A stretch of 64,000 bases of DNA from Leishmania mexicana MHOM/GT/2001/U1103 (GCF_000234665.1 NC_018324.1:1918942-1982941); one strand, 5' to 3'; positions 40,364 to 50,638 are shown, counted from the first letter of the stretch. The notes: generated by a model not told the origin, from the sequence alone. Program-made: numbers and translations.

Positions 40364-42241
40364 CTACATGAGGTTGCACTGGCACTGCGACTTTTTCTTA
40401 TCGATTTCACTTTGCAGGCGTTGAATCTCGCACTCCGTCTCGGATATTTCTTTCTCATACTTGGCGATCTCCTCCTCCAGCTCCGCCTTCTCCCGACTCG
40501 GCGCTGCGACTTGATAGGCCACGTCGTATTCTGCTTGAATTGCGCGCATTCGCTCTTCGGTATTGTCTAACCCCCTCGCAGTGGAGCGCTCTCGCTCGAT
40601 CCTTTGAATCTCGGCGTCCGAATTCTTCTTCTCATCCGACTCGCTGATGAGAATCCTCCGCTGCTCATCGGGGGAGGCAACGTTGAAGGCCTCAATACTT
40701 TCTGTTTTTCTGTCCTCCTCCCTGTACTCGTTGAGGCGCTCCTCGTAGATGGAAGTGTTCATCTTCTGCTTCTTCAACATGGCCTCCACCGCCTCCGCGC
40801 GCGCCTTCGCATCATCCGCGTCGCGCATCTGTCTCTTCGTTGCCGCGTCGAGGGACGCCTGCATCTGTTGAAACTCCTTGATCTCCGCCCGCTTCTTGTT
40901 CAACTCCGTGTTCATCAGCTTGCGCGCACGGTTCGAGCGTTCGGCCTCCATGTTGCGGCCGATCGTCGCCAGCTTTACCTGTTGGTGCGACTCAGTGATT
41001 TCGTTCGTCGTCTTGTTATAGTCAGCCTCCTGCTTCATCAGCTCCACCTCGCGCGCGTTCAGCTCGTTCTGCACGACCGACAACGCCTCATGCGTCTTCT
41101 TCTTCTCCACCTGCAGGTCCTTTACCTCGTCCGCCAGCCGGCGCATCTCCACGAAGCTCTCATCGTGGAGCAGCTGCGGGTTGCCCCTCAGCTGCTTCAC
41201 CTTCACGCTAAACTGAAGCGTGTTGATGTCTTCTCGCATATGCTCGTAATAGGGGCTGACGCACGAGATCATATTCAGGTGGAAGCCTTGCTGCAGGAGC
41301 GATGGGAACAGCTTCGTGAAGGCACACTCGCGCACCGGCACCTTGGCCAACGGATTCTCCCCACTGTCGTGCTCCACGGCGACATCGATGCAGCGCTGGA
41401 AGGCGGAAGGCATGTTGCGCAGGAGCACAAACAGCACCTGCACGCGACGTGACTTGCTCACGGACTGGTTCACATTCTCCGGATCCTCGAACTCAAACGT
41501 CTCGGTGAGGCGGAAGGAGACGGTGTGCGTGCAGTTACGCTTTTCCACAATGCGGTGGAGCTGCTGAATCACCTTTATCAGCTCCGGCGTGCCATCTGCA
41601 TCGACGCTGTTGACACCCACCAGCCGTGGCCCGCTGGGGGTCGATATCAGCTTCAGTGAATCCGCGGAAGCTTGGATGCTGCCGCCGTGGCGGCCCGTGG
41701 CGAGGAGGTCGACGTAGGTCTCACCGGAGATGTCCACCGCCTCCAGTTCCACGCTAATGGAGCTGTTGGTTTGCGCGTTCGTTTTGAAGGAGGATATGAT
41801 GTCCTCCGCAAAGCGGGGCAAAATGCCGCGGTTGGGGCCTTCAGCCTCGCTGCCATAGAGGGTGTAGAAGCGGCCGCTGCTGCTGGCACCGGCGACGCAG
41901 AAGGCGGTATTGTAGCCCTCCACGATCGCCGGTATCATCGGCGCCACGACACGGTTGTACACATCCTGCTGCGTGGCGGGCTTCTGCTTATTCGAAGACT
42001 TGACCGTCTCCTCTCCTGGTTCCTGGAAAGACCAGAGCACCTCGTTGACCGCAAACACGGCGTTGCGACGCACCTCAAAGTAGTTTTGCGGGTCGAGGAC
42101 GGAGATGACGCTATTGCCGTCCCATTTGAGGATGCCGCGGGGGATGGCACTGTCCTCGGGGCACACCTTCGCCTCGGACGGCGTGAAGGGGCGCACGCGC
42201 ACGAAGCTGCGGCACGTGCTGGACTTCAGACTCATCGTCAT
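40364..42241 (-). CDS. Kinesin-like protein with degenerate motor and C-terminal CaaX box
   Basis: A 625-residue protein. The N-terminus has the kinesin start FVRVRPFTPSEA and the motor-like NEVLWSFQEPGEE and QQDVYNRVVAPMIPAIVEGY, which leads into the P-loop position. There it reads VAGASSSGRFYTLYG, without the Gly-Lys-Ser/Thr needed for nucleotide binding. Switch I appears as RNCTHTVSFRLT, and the switch II DLAGSE motif is not visible (VLLRNMPSA is in its place). Loop and neck-like parts end near EDINTLQFSVKVKQLRGNPQ, which matches the end of a motor. Residues about 370-612 form a long coiled coil. The protein ends CQCNLM, a CaaX-type farnesylation signal with a nearby extra Cys. It is probably an ATPase-dead, membrane-tethered microtubule-binding kinesin relative. 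ATG at 42241; a second in-frame ATG is at 42235. Confidence 0.8.
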   Translation of the reverse strand: MTMSLKSSTCRSFVRVRPFTPSEAKVCPEDSAIPRGILKWDGNSVISVLDPQNYFEVRRNAVFAVNEVLWSFQEPGEETVKSSNKQKPATQQDVYNRVVAPMIPAIVEGYNTAFCVAGASSSGRFYTLYGSEAEGPNRGILPRFAEDIISSFKTNAQTNSSISVELEAVDISGETYVDLLATGRHGGSIQASADSLKLISTPSGPRLVGVNSVDADGTPELIKVIQQLHRIVEKRNCTHTVSFRLTETFEFEDPENVNQSVSKSRRVQVLFVLLRNMPSAFQRCIDVAVEHDSGENPLAKVPVRECAFTKLFPSLLQQGFHLNMISCVSPYYEHMREDINTLQFSVKVKQLRGNPQLLHDESFVEMRRLADEVKDLQVEKKKTHEALSVVQNELNAREVELMKQEADYNKTTNEITESHQQVKLATIGRNMEAERSNRARKLMNTELNKKRAEIKEFQQMQASLDAATKRQMRDADDAKARAEAVEAMLKKQKMNTSIYEERLNEYREEDRKTESIEAFNVASPDEQRRILISESDEKKNSDAEIQRIERERSTARGLDNTEERMRAIQAEYDVAYQVAAPSREKAELEEEIAKYEKEISETECEIQRLQSEIDKKKSQCQCNLM

Positions 42242-43026
42242 GGCTCCGTTACACACAACGGAAGAAAGGGGATTAGAGAGAAGCGGGGGAGAAAAAAAAA
42301 ACAGGCAATGTAAAGCAGTCGAACCCCACTACCGTCGTCGGGTGAGCAACACGATATCACTGCGAGCGTTTGCACGAATATATATATATATAGATGCAAA
42401 TGTTTGTTGTGAGAAGAAGACGATGGCAACGTGCACCTTGTACGTGTAACGGAGGGAGAGAAGGGGGTACGTTAGAGTCGCGGCGCGGATTTCCTATCCG
42501 TAGCGGATCGGCGTTTTAAGAAATCCCCCCACTCGGCATTAACGAGACGAAGGTGAGAAGGAGGCACATAGAGGACGACAAGATGAGACGCATACAATAT
42601 AGCATTCTGCACAGCTCTTCAAGGACCAAGGCGCACCAACAGAAACAGCTAAAGCCGTTTGCCTTGCTGCCCGCGTTGCGGGTCGTGGATGCAGTGAGCT
42701 GCAGACACGCACACACAGGCACATGGAGGAACACAATGCGTCCCACGAAGGGACGCAAACGGGTCAAGGACGCACCGAGAGACCCGCACCTGTAACCACA
42801 CTAACGAAAAAAAGCGAACGTGACCGTTCCCTCTCCCACTTCCGCCATCCCCAAAAAAGAGGAGATGCACAACAGACACGTCATACTTCTTGTCAAAACC
42901 GCACTTCGCATCAGCTTTACGTGCCTGCGTTGTAGTTTAATCGGTCGTACGCGTTGGAGTCACTGAAAAATGGCACACACAAGACAACAGCAAGAGCGCA
43001 CACACAAAAAAAAAGAACGTGCTACC
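42242..43026. other. 0.8-kb intergenic spacer
   Basis: No gene. Directly upstream of the kinesin-like start the minus strand is a long pyrimidine tract (about 42257-42302), the likely splicing signal for that gene. A short TA repeat lies at about 42379-42392. Confidence 0.6.
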
Positions 43027-44724
43027 TTAGTAGTCCACGCGCGCACGCTTCTGCGCCGCCCGCTCCTCTTCCAGCGCAGCTCGAAGAGGCGTCGTCATCT
43101 CGGGCAGCCCCATCGCCACGTACAAGTTCACCGCACTCTTCAGCGCCTCGACTCCTTGATTGAGCGGGAACAATCGTTGAGTGTGCCAGCGCAGCTCCTC
43201 GTCCTTCTGAAACCGCTCCATGACACCCGACATGCCAATCTCCTCCGCCACTCCTTTGAAGAGATACTGGATCATGAGCCGCTGCGATTCACTGTTCTCG
43301 ACTATATCGAGACAGCTCAGGCAGCGGCTCCAGTACACCGAGTTGGTGCGGAGCAGATGGCTGTACACCTTGCACGTGTACTCGATCTGCTTCAACGTTA
43401 GCTCGCTGGCGCTCTCGTAGCGCGCGTGGAACGCCTCCACAAAGAAGGCCTGAAAGCGGGCGTTGCTCTTGCACAGTCGCTCCGCTGCCATGCTGTACAT
43501 TTTGCGGTAGGCTCGCTCCTCGCAGCAGCCCTCAATCACCATGAAGCAGATGGTCCGCTCCGTCTGCGGTTGCATCTGTCGCAGAATCTTGTGCACCGCC
43601 TCATCGGCGCGGATGCTGCTGCGCATCGCCAGGTACACCTCGCGCCGGAGCTTGCGCTCCTCGGCGTCTATGAGAGTCTTGGACGCATCAAGCTCCGCAC
43701 TCGTGGGTAACGAAGCGGCCTCGGATGCAGCCGCACCTGCCCCAGCAGATGGGCCATCGGCGGCCTCGTCGGCGTCTTCACCGCCTCCCTTCTCGTCCTC
43801 GTCCCCCTCGGCGTCTGCGACCTGCTGGAGCAGCTCCACCTCCCAGTCTTCGCCGAGAATAGCCTTGCGCACCGCTTCATACTGCTCCTCGTGAGTGTCG
43901 TACTCGGCATCGAACGCGTACCGGTCCAGCGTATCCTCTGTCGGGTACTTCTCGTCCAGATCCATCTCATGCGTCTGCTGCATCTCCAGGTCAAAGAGAA
44001 CGAGGTAGTCCGGAATTGCCTCCTCCCTCTCCTTGCGCCGCTCCCACTCCTGCACCTCCTTCAGGCACGACTCGAGCACTGCCTGGGAGCGGGTAGACAG
44101 CCGCAGCTCCTCGTCATCCATGGCCAACAAATCTCGGAAAGGCGTCAGGATTTGCTCGTGGAAGGACCGTCGCTCTTTCAGCGACATCACCTTGAACGTC
44201 TCCCTGAACAGCTTCGCCGCTTGATCAACGTCCTCGTCGCTCCGCTTCTCCGACGTTAGATGCCGCAGTAAAAGTTGGTAGATGATGTCCACCTCGACAA
44301 CGTTTAGCAGGAAGAGCCAACCCAGGTAGCGACTTGCGTTCTCGACGTAGCGCCAGTCCTTACGCAGGTAGGCACGACTCCACTGCACAACAAGGCGCCT
44401 GCAGAGCAGCTCAACGACCGTTGGAAGATCTTTGTTGATGCGGCTGGTCAAAGCAGCCAGTACCGGGGTAAGATCCGGATCTACCTGCTGCGTGCGCATC
44501 ATACTACGCGCAAACAAGCCACGGCCGCGAATGAGGTTTTCCCGAAAGAGCTCCACGGCTGACTGTTCCAGGTTGTCTTTGTTCACCCTGTTCACCACGC
44601 CGGTGATACTACGGCTTAACGCGCGCCATGCCTCTTGCTGAAACGCCACCGAGCTCGTAGAGGTTAGTTCCTCAGACGACGAGGCCACTGCTTCACGCCG
44701 GTGAGGAGGAACGTAGCGAGACAT
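43027..44724 (-). CDS. CWC22: Pre-mRNA-splicing factor CWC22 (MIF4G and MA3 domains)
   Basis: A 565-residue CWC22. It opens with SRYVPPHRRE and the MIF4G start AWRALSRSITGVVNRVNKDN, followed by the family blocks ELFRENLIRGRGLFARSMMR and LAALTSRINKDLPTVVELLC (about residues 30-240). An acidic linker with DEDEKGGGEDADEA follows, then an MA3 domain (about 335-450: LRREVYLAMRSSIRADEAVH and RLCKSNARFQAFFVEAF), and a C-terminal helical block ending in RVDY. CWC22 is a spliceosome component that in animals recruits eIF4A3 for exon-junction-complex loading. In trypanosomatids it would act mainly in trans-splicing. The C-terminal RS-type tail of animals is absent. ATG at 44724 (MSRYVPPH). Confidence 0.93.
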   Translation of the reverse strand: MSRYVPPHRREAVASSSEELTSTSSVAFQQEAWRALSRSITGVVNRVNKDNLEQSAVELFRENLIRGRGLFARSMMRTQQVDPDLTPVLAALTSRINKDLPTVVELLCRRLVVQWSRAYLRKDWRYVENASRYLGWLFLLNVVEVDIIYQLLLRHLTSEKRSDEDVDQAAKLFRETFKVMSLKERRSFHEQILTPFRDLLAMDDEELRLSTRSQAVLESCLKEVQEWERRKEREEAIPDYLVLFDLEMQQTHEMDLDEKYPTEDTLDRYAFDAEYDTHEEQYEAVRKAILGEDWEVELLQQVADAEGDEDEKGGGEDADEAADGPSAGAGAAASEAASLPTSAELDASKTLIDAEERKLRREVYLAMRSSIRADEAVHKILRQMQPQTERTICFMVIEGCCEERAYRKMYSMAAERLCKSNARFQAFFVEAFHARYESASELTLKQIEYTCKVYSHLLRTNSVYWSRCLSCLDIVENSESQRLMIQYLFKGVAEEIGMSGVMERFQKDEELRWHTQRLFPLNQGVEALKSAVNLYVAMGLPEMTTPLRAALEEERAAQKRARVDY

Positions 44725-45829
44725 AGAAGAAAAGCGACGCGAAAGCCGTCTCAAACGGCGATGTGCGTGAAGAAGCTGATCTGCTCGGCGCAGCAGAACC
44801 AGGGATGGGCTCCGCGAAAGCTAAAAAATGCGAAATGCGCACCGAGTGCGTCACGAGTTGCCGAAAATCCCCCGTCGTGTGCGCGTCCCTTTTGGAACTC
44901 TATGGGTACTCGGGTGTGGATGTCTCCGTCCGTGCGCTTGCTCGTGTGTGACCAGGGGTGGGGGTGGGGGTGGCTTGCATCACCAGAATAAGAGTGGGTG
45001 GGTGTGCCGGTAAGCCAGGTCCGGCGAGAGGCGGAGGAGAGGGAGAGACAGAGATCAGAGCGTCGACGACTAAGGTGCAGAGAAGCGTACAGCGAGTGAG
45101 GGACGGAGCAGGAAAACATGCAGCACGCACACATGAGTGTGCACCAAAAAGCAAGAAGGGGATAGTGTAACGAATGCGCCACGGTGTTGCGTACCATCCA
45201 GACGAGAATCGAGGTGGCGCGCGCATGCTGCCGAAATACTGCTTTCGAAAACAACAAAAAAAAACATAAATAAGGGGCAGGGAAAGAAAACGGTTTCCCT
45301 TTCCTCATGTGCACGCAGGCACGCATGCTCACTCTCGAGTCCCCCACCATGTCTCTCCGCGTGTGTATCTCTCTTTTTTTTTGCGTCTGTGTGCGGATGA
45401 ATATACGTCCTTCCTGCCATAGAAAAAAAAAAGAAATTCGAAGAAAATAAAGAAGATCGAGAGGCGCAGGAGACAACGGGGATAAGATGGTGCCGCGAAG
45501 TGGTGGCAACGAGAAGAACTGCAAGTCGATCCGCCACAACGCGCACCAAGATGGCAGCCTCCGCTACCATCGCTACCACCGCCTCCATCAGACGTCTGCA
45601 CAGGAGGAGGGGGATGAGAGTCACACGCCAACTCAGCTTCACAACTAATCCACATACAGAGGTACCACAGAGAGAAAAGAGCATTGACAGTGCACCCGAG
45701 CTGCTGTAGACCCGTCTGTCTTTGTTCCGCCGCCACAACAGCAGAGCGGAGAGCGAGAGACGCCAACCGTCCACTCCATGCATGTGCAGAAGTCCAAGAA
45801 AAAGAAAAGCTCTCCCTCCCTCTTTCCTC
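44725..45829. other. 1.1-kb intergenic spacer
   Basis: No gene. G-run stretch at 44955-44970 (three runs of four or five G separated by T, near-quadruplex) and A-rich patches near 45250-45270 and 45420-45450. Confidence 0.6.
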
Positions 45830-46459
45830 TTACCTTCTCATGGAAAGCGTCGGATCATTCTCTAAGAACGCCTTAAAGCAGGCATACCCGCGATCTAGGT
45901 CGTAGGCGAAGTCACGCGCAGCAGACTCGTCCAACATGTCCGCGGCGCTCATGCTGTCCAGACGTCGCTGCCAATTCTGCAAGCGCACGCAAAAGTCCTC
46001 CTTGCTCAGGCTCAGCTTTCTCAACACTTGCAGAAGGTCGCCGAGAGGTGGGTTAAGAACATCGACGGAGGTCTGCTGGAGCCGCAGAGAGTCAAGCAAG
46101 GTGATGAAGTGGTCGCTACACTCCACCGACTGGCGCGCGAGAAAGCGAGCGTTATTTTCGTTCGGGCTGCTCATCGGACCGTCCCGAATTGTCGCCCGTG
46201 CCGCCAGGCAGCGCGCGCAGTACTTGTCAAAGAAGTCATCGATCGTCGTGAAGTACGGGTTGCGTGCGCCCTGCAGGTGCGCAACGGTATTCTTGTACTT
46301 CTCTAGAAGCCTACGAACTGTGGAGTCATATTGATCTTGATTGATGAGGTCTCGACGGTTGGCCTTCTCGATCTGTTCGATGGCAATAATGACGGCAAAA
46401 AGATCGGCGAGGTAGTCGATGTGTTGCCGATCCTCAGGCGGGATTTCAATCGACGCCAT
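45830..46459 (-). CDS. VPS28: ESCRT-I subunit VPS28
   Basis: A 209-residue protein of the usual VPS28 length. The N-terminal core (about residues 10-110) has DYLADLFAVIIAIEQIEKAN, then DQYDSTVRRLLEKYKN and FFDKYCARCLAARATI, which pack with VPS23 and VPS37 in ESCRT-I. The C-terminal four-helix domain (about 120-205) has DHFITLLDSLRLQQTSVDVL, LRKLSLSKEDFCVRLQNWQR and ARDFAYDLDRGYACFKAFL, which binds ESCRT-II. ESCRT-I sorts ubiquitinated membrane proteins into multivesicular bodies. The start is the ATG at 46459. A candidate splice acceptor (TTCCATATAG) lies about 20 nt upstream. Confidence 0.95.
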   Translation of the reverse strand: MASIEIPPEDRQHIDYLADLFAVIIAIEQIEKANRRDLINQDQYDSTVRRLLEKYKNTVAHLQGARNPYFTTIDDFFDKYCARCLAARATIRDGPMSSPNENNARFLARQSVECSDHFITLLDSLRLQQTSVDVLNPPLGDLLQVLRKLSLSKEDFCVRLQNWQRRLDSMSAADMLDESAARDFAYDLDRGYACFKAFLENDPTLSMRR

Positions 46460-48214
46460 CTTGTATATTCTTACCGGCTATATGGAACAGGCAGGTAAGT
46501 GGATGTCAGAAAAAAAATGTACACACATATAAATGTATGCGTGCACGCGCAAGGATACATGCAGCGGCTTGTGGTGTTGCAGTGGTTGGCGTTTGTGAGC
46601 GCTTCGAGTGGCGCAGATGAGATGGGCAACAACAACAAAAACAAAACGTACACGTAGAGACTTGGGGATGAAACGACGTGGCGAGCCTGACGGACAAACG
46701 TTACCGCAAACGGCGCAACGCTCACTCCTACGTGCACCAACTCACACATGCCACGCAATTCGAAGAACAACAACAGAAAGAGGGAAGAGAGGCAGGCGAG
46801 ATGCGAAGTCAGGCTGGAGGTAGAGTACGACGGATAGGTTCGCACGAGCCATCTCATAGGTGCTACATCTTGACAACACCGATAAAACGCCGCATGCCAA
46901 AGATTCATCCTCCCACACACACACGAGCATCTGGTAGACTGCCCTTATCGCCGGGGCCTCCTATGCGGTCAGAAAACACAGGAAAAAGAAGGGTGCGTCC
47001 CGTCTCTGCCTGGGTGTCTTCCCACGATCCACTGATTCCCAGTGGTCCTTTTTTTTTGGGGGGGGGAGGCATTTTGTTGCCGCTGCATCCAGAGGAATAC
47101 CCCAACAAAGCCTCTCTCGTGAATCACTGAGAAAAGGGCTGTCAACCCCACGCACCGCCTTCGATCCAGTGAGAGATGGAGAAAGACAAACAACGCCTAT
47201 TGTCAACGAGACAACCATTGATATGAATACGAGACTTGTGCACGGCATGGAAGAAGTGCAAGTAGCACACTTTTTAGCATGAGAAATAAAGTTCTTTTTT
47301 TTGATTTGTAACGTGCCCATCCCACCACGAATATGTCAGCAACAGCGTATACACGCCTCCGCAACCACAGCGCCACAGCCCTCTGGCCGCAACATCTCCC
47401 GGTCGCCGAGAACGAATCGCGCCATGCGTCCAACAGCATCTGCCCACCCCTTCCTCGGCTACGTGCTGCGCGGTCGGCGTCGGAGGGCTCTGCTCGAGGG
47501 CGGTGGCGGTGGCGTCCGCCCTGCGGGGTTACAGGGGGTGGGGGCCGGGCGCGTGCCGGATGAGCTCCGAGGAACAAGTCGGCCAGCCTCCGGTGAGAGC
47601 CCTTCCGAGCCCCGGCAACCTGGTCGTGCGCCATGCTTCTCCCTCCACGTTCGGGTCCGGAGGACTCGAGGGCGCTGATTCGGGGCTCTCCCTCGCCATG
47701 CTCCCGGCACACGTGCCCTCCACATCGGCCCACCGGGTCGGGATGTCGGAGGTACCGTACGTGTTGCACATATGCGCTGTCGAGTTGATCGGTGTTCCTC
47801 TTCTTTAATACGCACTGAGTCCTCGACATGATTCCTGGCACGCTGGCACAGCTGTGATTATGTCAGCAAGTCTCCTCCGCACGGCACCAGCCAAGCCCTG
47901 CCAGCCGACACCAAGAGACCGGCCGGCACAGCTGAAAGCAGGTGGCAGGCCTTTGGCTTCTCCACAAAGCAGAAGTACCGATCCCGGATACCGCGCGCTC
48001 ATGTGGCCGGCGTCCTCAAGGAAAGAGAATAAAATCGAAGAGCAAGAAAAAAAAGAAGACAGTCCATCTACAACCTGCACGTGTGCGGTTTTCGGGTCGC
48101 TGTCGATCACTCATAGCAATCGTCCTGCCCAGTGACCTCGGTGGGTATTGTGTTTTTTTTTCCTGACGCGACACGCCTTTCATGGTAGAGTGTGTGCGCG
48201 TGCAGCGGGGACGT
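46460..48214. other. 1.75-kb spacer with GC-rich island
   Basis: There is no protein-coding gene that I trust. The 47330-48000 part is much more GC-rich and less repetitive than other spacers and is described separately as a possible retroposon. The rest is ordinary spacer with an A-run (about 46506-46515) and a T/G homopolymer junction near 47048-47067. Confidence 0.55.
47330..48062. mobile_element. Possible SIDER-like degenerate retroposon in the ALDH 3' UTR
   Basis: A GC-rich block of about 700 bp lies in the spacer downstream of the ALDH gene, followed on the + strand by an A-rich segment (about 48023-48060). Leishmania genomes carry many 0.5-0.7-kb SIDER elements (short degenerate remnants of ingi/L1-type retroposons) in 3' UTRs. 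The length, placement and A-rich end fit. I could not confirm a SIDER signature by eye, so the call rests on composition and position. Confidence 0.3.
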
Positions 48215-49813
48215 TCACTTCTCCGTGCTGCTGATCTTCCATGGACAGAACATATACCTGCAGTGCGTGATGATGTACCACAGGCTCGACAGCATCTGCA
48301 AGATGCTTGTCGGGGCGGCAAAGGACAGCACATTGCGGAGCATCGCGTCTGTCTCGCGGCTGAACGGGTACCACCAGAGATTGCGTGGCAGCAAGCCGGA
48401 GGGCATCCGATCCGAGTTGATGCACTTTGCATTCACCATCTCCTTCAACCCCAGGTAGCCGTGCGTACGGCCGATTCCGCTCTCCTTCCACCCACCCCAC
48501 GGCGCCTCCGACATTCCGTGAGAGTAGAGGTGATCGTTGATGGTGACCACCCCGCTTTCCAGCCGCATCGCCACCTCCTTGGCATGGTTCATGTTGCGAG
48601 AGTGCACACTGCTCGTGAGAGCCATGGTGCAGTCGTTCGCCATCTGGATGCCCTCCTCCTCCGTCTTGAAGGGTATCACGGGGAGGATCGGGCCGAAGGT
48701 TTCTTCCTTCATGATTCTCATCGATGGTGTGCAGCCGCTGAGGACCGTGGCTGGGTAGAAGAAACCGTTCTTTGGGCAGTTCGCGCTAGGCCGGCTCTGT
48801 GCCTCAATCTGGGCACCCTGCGCCAGCGCCTCTTTCACCTGCGCAGCAATCGTTTCGTACTGACCCCTGGTTGTGATGCAGCCAATGTCCACATCAAAGG
48901 CGCCGGTGTCCGGGCCATGGCGCAGCGCCTCTGTCTTTGCCTTCAGCTGGGCGAGGAACTCGGGGTAGATGGACTCGTCCACGTAGATGCGCTCCACGCC
49001 GCCGCAGCTCTGGCCGGCGTTCTGATAGCCACCCCAGCAAGCGCAGTTTACGGCGCGCTCAATCGAGGCATCCTTGAGTACCAACATCGGGTCGTTGCCG
49101 CCAAGCTCCAGGGACACCGGGGTCAGCGTCTTGGCCGCCTCGGCCATGAGCTTCTTGCCAACGCCGACGCTGCCAGTGAAGAAGAGCTTGTTGATGCCAG
49201 CCTCCAGCAGCGCTCGGCCGACCTCGGCGCCGCTGATGATGAGATGCTGAAAGAGTCCTACCGGCAACTCCCCCGCCTGCACCACTTCTTCAATGAAGCA
49301 GCCAACAGGGGTGGAGTTTGTAGCCACCTTCAGCAGTACCGCATTGCCGGCCATCAGTCCCATCAGTACCTCACCGAACGGAATGGAGAATGGGTAGTTC
49401 CACGGAGAGATGATGCCGACAACGCCCACCGGCTCGTAGTAGATTGTGTTCGACTTGTTGGCGAATAAAATGGAGCCGACCGGCAGCTTTTGCGGCACCA
49501 ACACCTTCCTGGTGTTCTTGGCATACCAGTCGCACGCCAGGACTCCTGAGAGCACCTCCGTCGCGAGCGCATCCTGGCGAGTCTTACCGCTGCAAGACAC
49601 GATCACGTCGGTCGCGCGATCGGCGTTGGAGGCGAGGAAGGTTTTCATCTTCTTTAAGTGCACCGCTCGCTGGTCGTACGTGAGCTGAGCCCAAGCCTTC
49701 TGCGCCACCCGTGCGTTCGCTACAGCCTTTACAATATCGGATGCCTGCTGCTGCACATACTTGCCCACCACCGCACCAGTGGCCGGGTTCTTGACGTCAA
49801 AGCACTGCGTCAT
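48215..49813 (-). CDS. Aldehyde dehydrogenase with hydrophobic C-terminal tail
   Basis: A 532-residue NAD(P)-dependent aldehyde dehydrogenase that oxidises aldehydes to acids. Catalytic landmarks are in place: the Asn of SPWNYPFSIP (Asn139), GSVGVGKKLM of the cofactor site, the Glu of SLELGGNDP (Glu236) and the nucleophile Cys in NAGQSCGGVERIYV (Cys270), then EETFGPILPVIPF. The length beyond a normal catalytic domain (about 480) is a C-terminal extension. Its hydrophobic stretch (about residues 488-520, with SILQMLSSLWYIITHC) could be a membrane anchor, as in ALDH3A2/ALDH22-type enzymes. The substrate is unknown; membrane-linked relatives act on fatty or sphingolipid aldehydes, so that is a guess. 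ATG at 49813, with no presequence. Confidence 0.92.
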   Translation of the reverse strand: MTQCFDVKNPATGAVVGKYVQQQASDIVKAVANARVAQKAWAQLTYDQRAVHLKKMKTFLASNADRATDVIVSCSGKTRQDALATEVLSGVLACDWYAKNTRKVLVPQKLPVGSILFANKSNTIYYEPVGVVGIISPWNYPFSIPFGEVLMGLMAGNAVLLKVATNSTPVGCFIEEVVQAGELPVGLFQHLIISGAEVGRALLEAGINKLFFTGSVGVGKKLMAEAAKTLTPVSLELGGNDPMLVLKDASIERAVNCACWGGYQNAGQSCGGVERIYVDESIYPEFLAQLKAKTEALRHGPDTGAFDVDIGCITTRGQYETIAAQVKEALAQGAQIEAQSRPSANCPKNGFFYPATVLSGCTPSMRIMKEETFGPILPVIPFKTEEEGIQMANDCTMALTSSVHSRNMNHAKEVAMRLESGVVTINDHLYSHGMSEAPWGGWKESGIGRTHGYLGLKEMVNAKCINSDRMPSGLLPRNLWWYPFSRETDAMLRNVLSFAAPTSILQMLSSLWYIITHCRYMFCPWKISSTEK

Positions 49814-50638
49814 CCTTTTTCCTTTGTTTTCTTTTTCCTGTGCTGTGGGTTAGTATGTGCAGTCGATGAGCCCCTGACTACCGCGGCACACGAGCGACGT
49901 TGACGGCAAGACTTTGGTTGTCTGTTTGTCTTGCTTGCGTGCCTTCGAGTGTGTGGCCGATTTCGTTCCCTCGCTAACGTGCTTTAGGCGTGTCTTTGCG
50001 GTGGACCCGATTGTGTGTGTGTGTGTGTGTGTGAGTGTGAGGGAGAGGGAGAAGGAGGGAGAGTGCACCACGTTCGGAGCGAAGCAGCACAAGAGAGAAG
50101 AAAGAGTGAGACGCTCTCATGAGGGCCACAGGCAGCAGGAACATCAACACGTCGAGTGAGGCAGAGCAACAGATGGGGACAGAGTGTGCTCACTGCCTTT
50201 CGGTGCGGTGGCAATCTTGGTGTCAAGCTGCCGCGCAGACGTCCCATTGGAGAGTCGCCATACGGACGCTTGGGGTACCCTACAGGGAATTCACGCAGGT
50301 CCTTTTCTAGATGCCATGTGTTCATTAGCGTCTACCTTGGCACCACCCTGAACGCCAAGTTGTGTATTGATGTTTGGTTTTCCTTCCAATTTTCTTTTTG
50401 GTCTCTTAGAAACACCTTTCTCCACGCATTGTCGCCCTCGCGTCCATGGCGCAGCGACAAGCGTGAGGCAGAACAACAAGGGGCGGCACCGAGACGAGAA
50501 GACGATCACCCAATGCCGCAGCGGAAAGGACAGAGAAACACCTGAAAAATGAATGCCACATTCTGTCCGTGCGGGTTGTGCCAGCTGCGCAGAAGCGCCG
50601 GAGCAATGTGTAGACCCTGGTGTTGTCTCACCCACCGT
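49814..50638. other. 0.8-kb intergenic spacer
   Basis: No gene. GT repeat at about 50011-50034. The minus strand just upstream of the ALDH start (about 49815-49841) is rich in A and G, so the splice acceptor probably lies further upstream. Confidence 0.6.

Noticed and set aside
47203..47841. 212-codon minus-strand frame in the GC-rich island
   Set aside because: The peptide is Arg/Gly/His-rich and looks like a by-product of GC content; more likely retroposon-derived sequence than a gene.
48182..49468. 428-codon + strand open frame
   Set aside because: It is the complement of the ALDH gene and has no sensible composition of its own.
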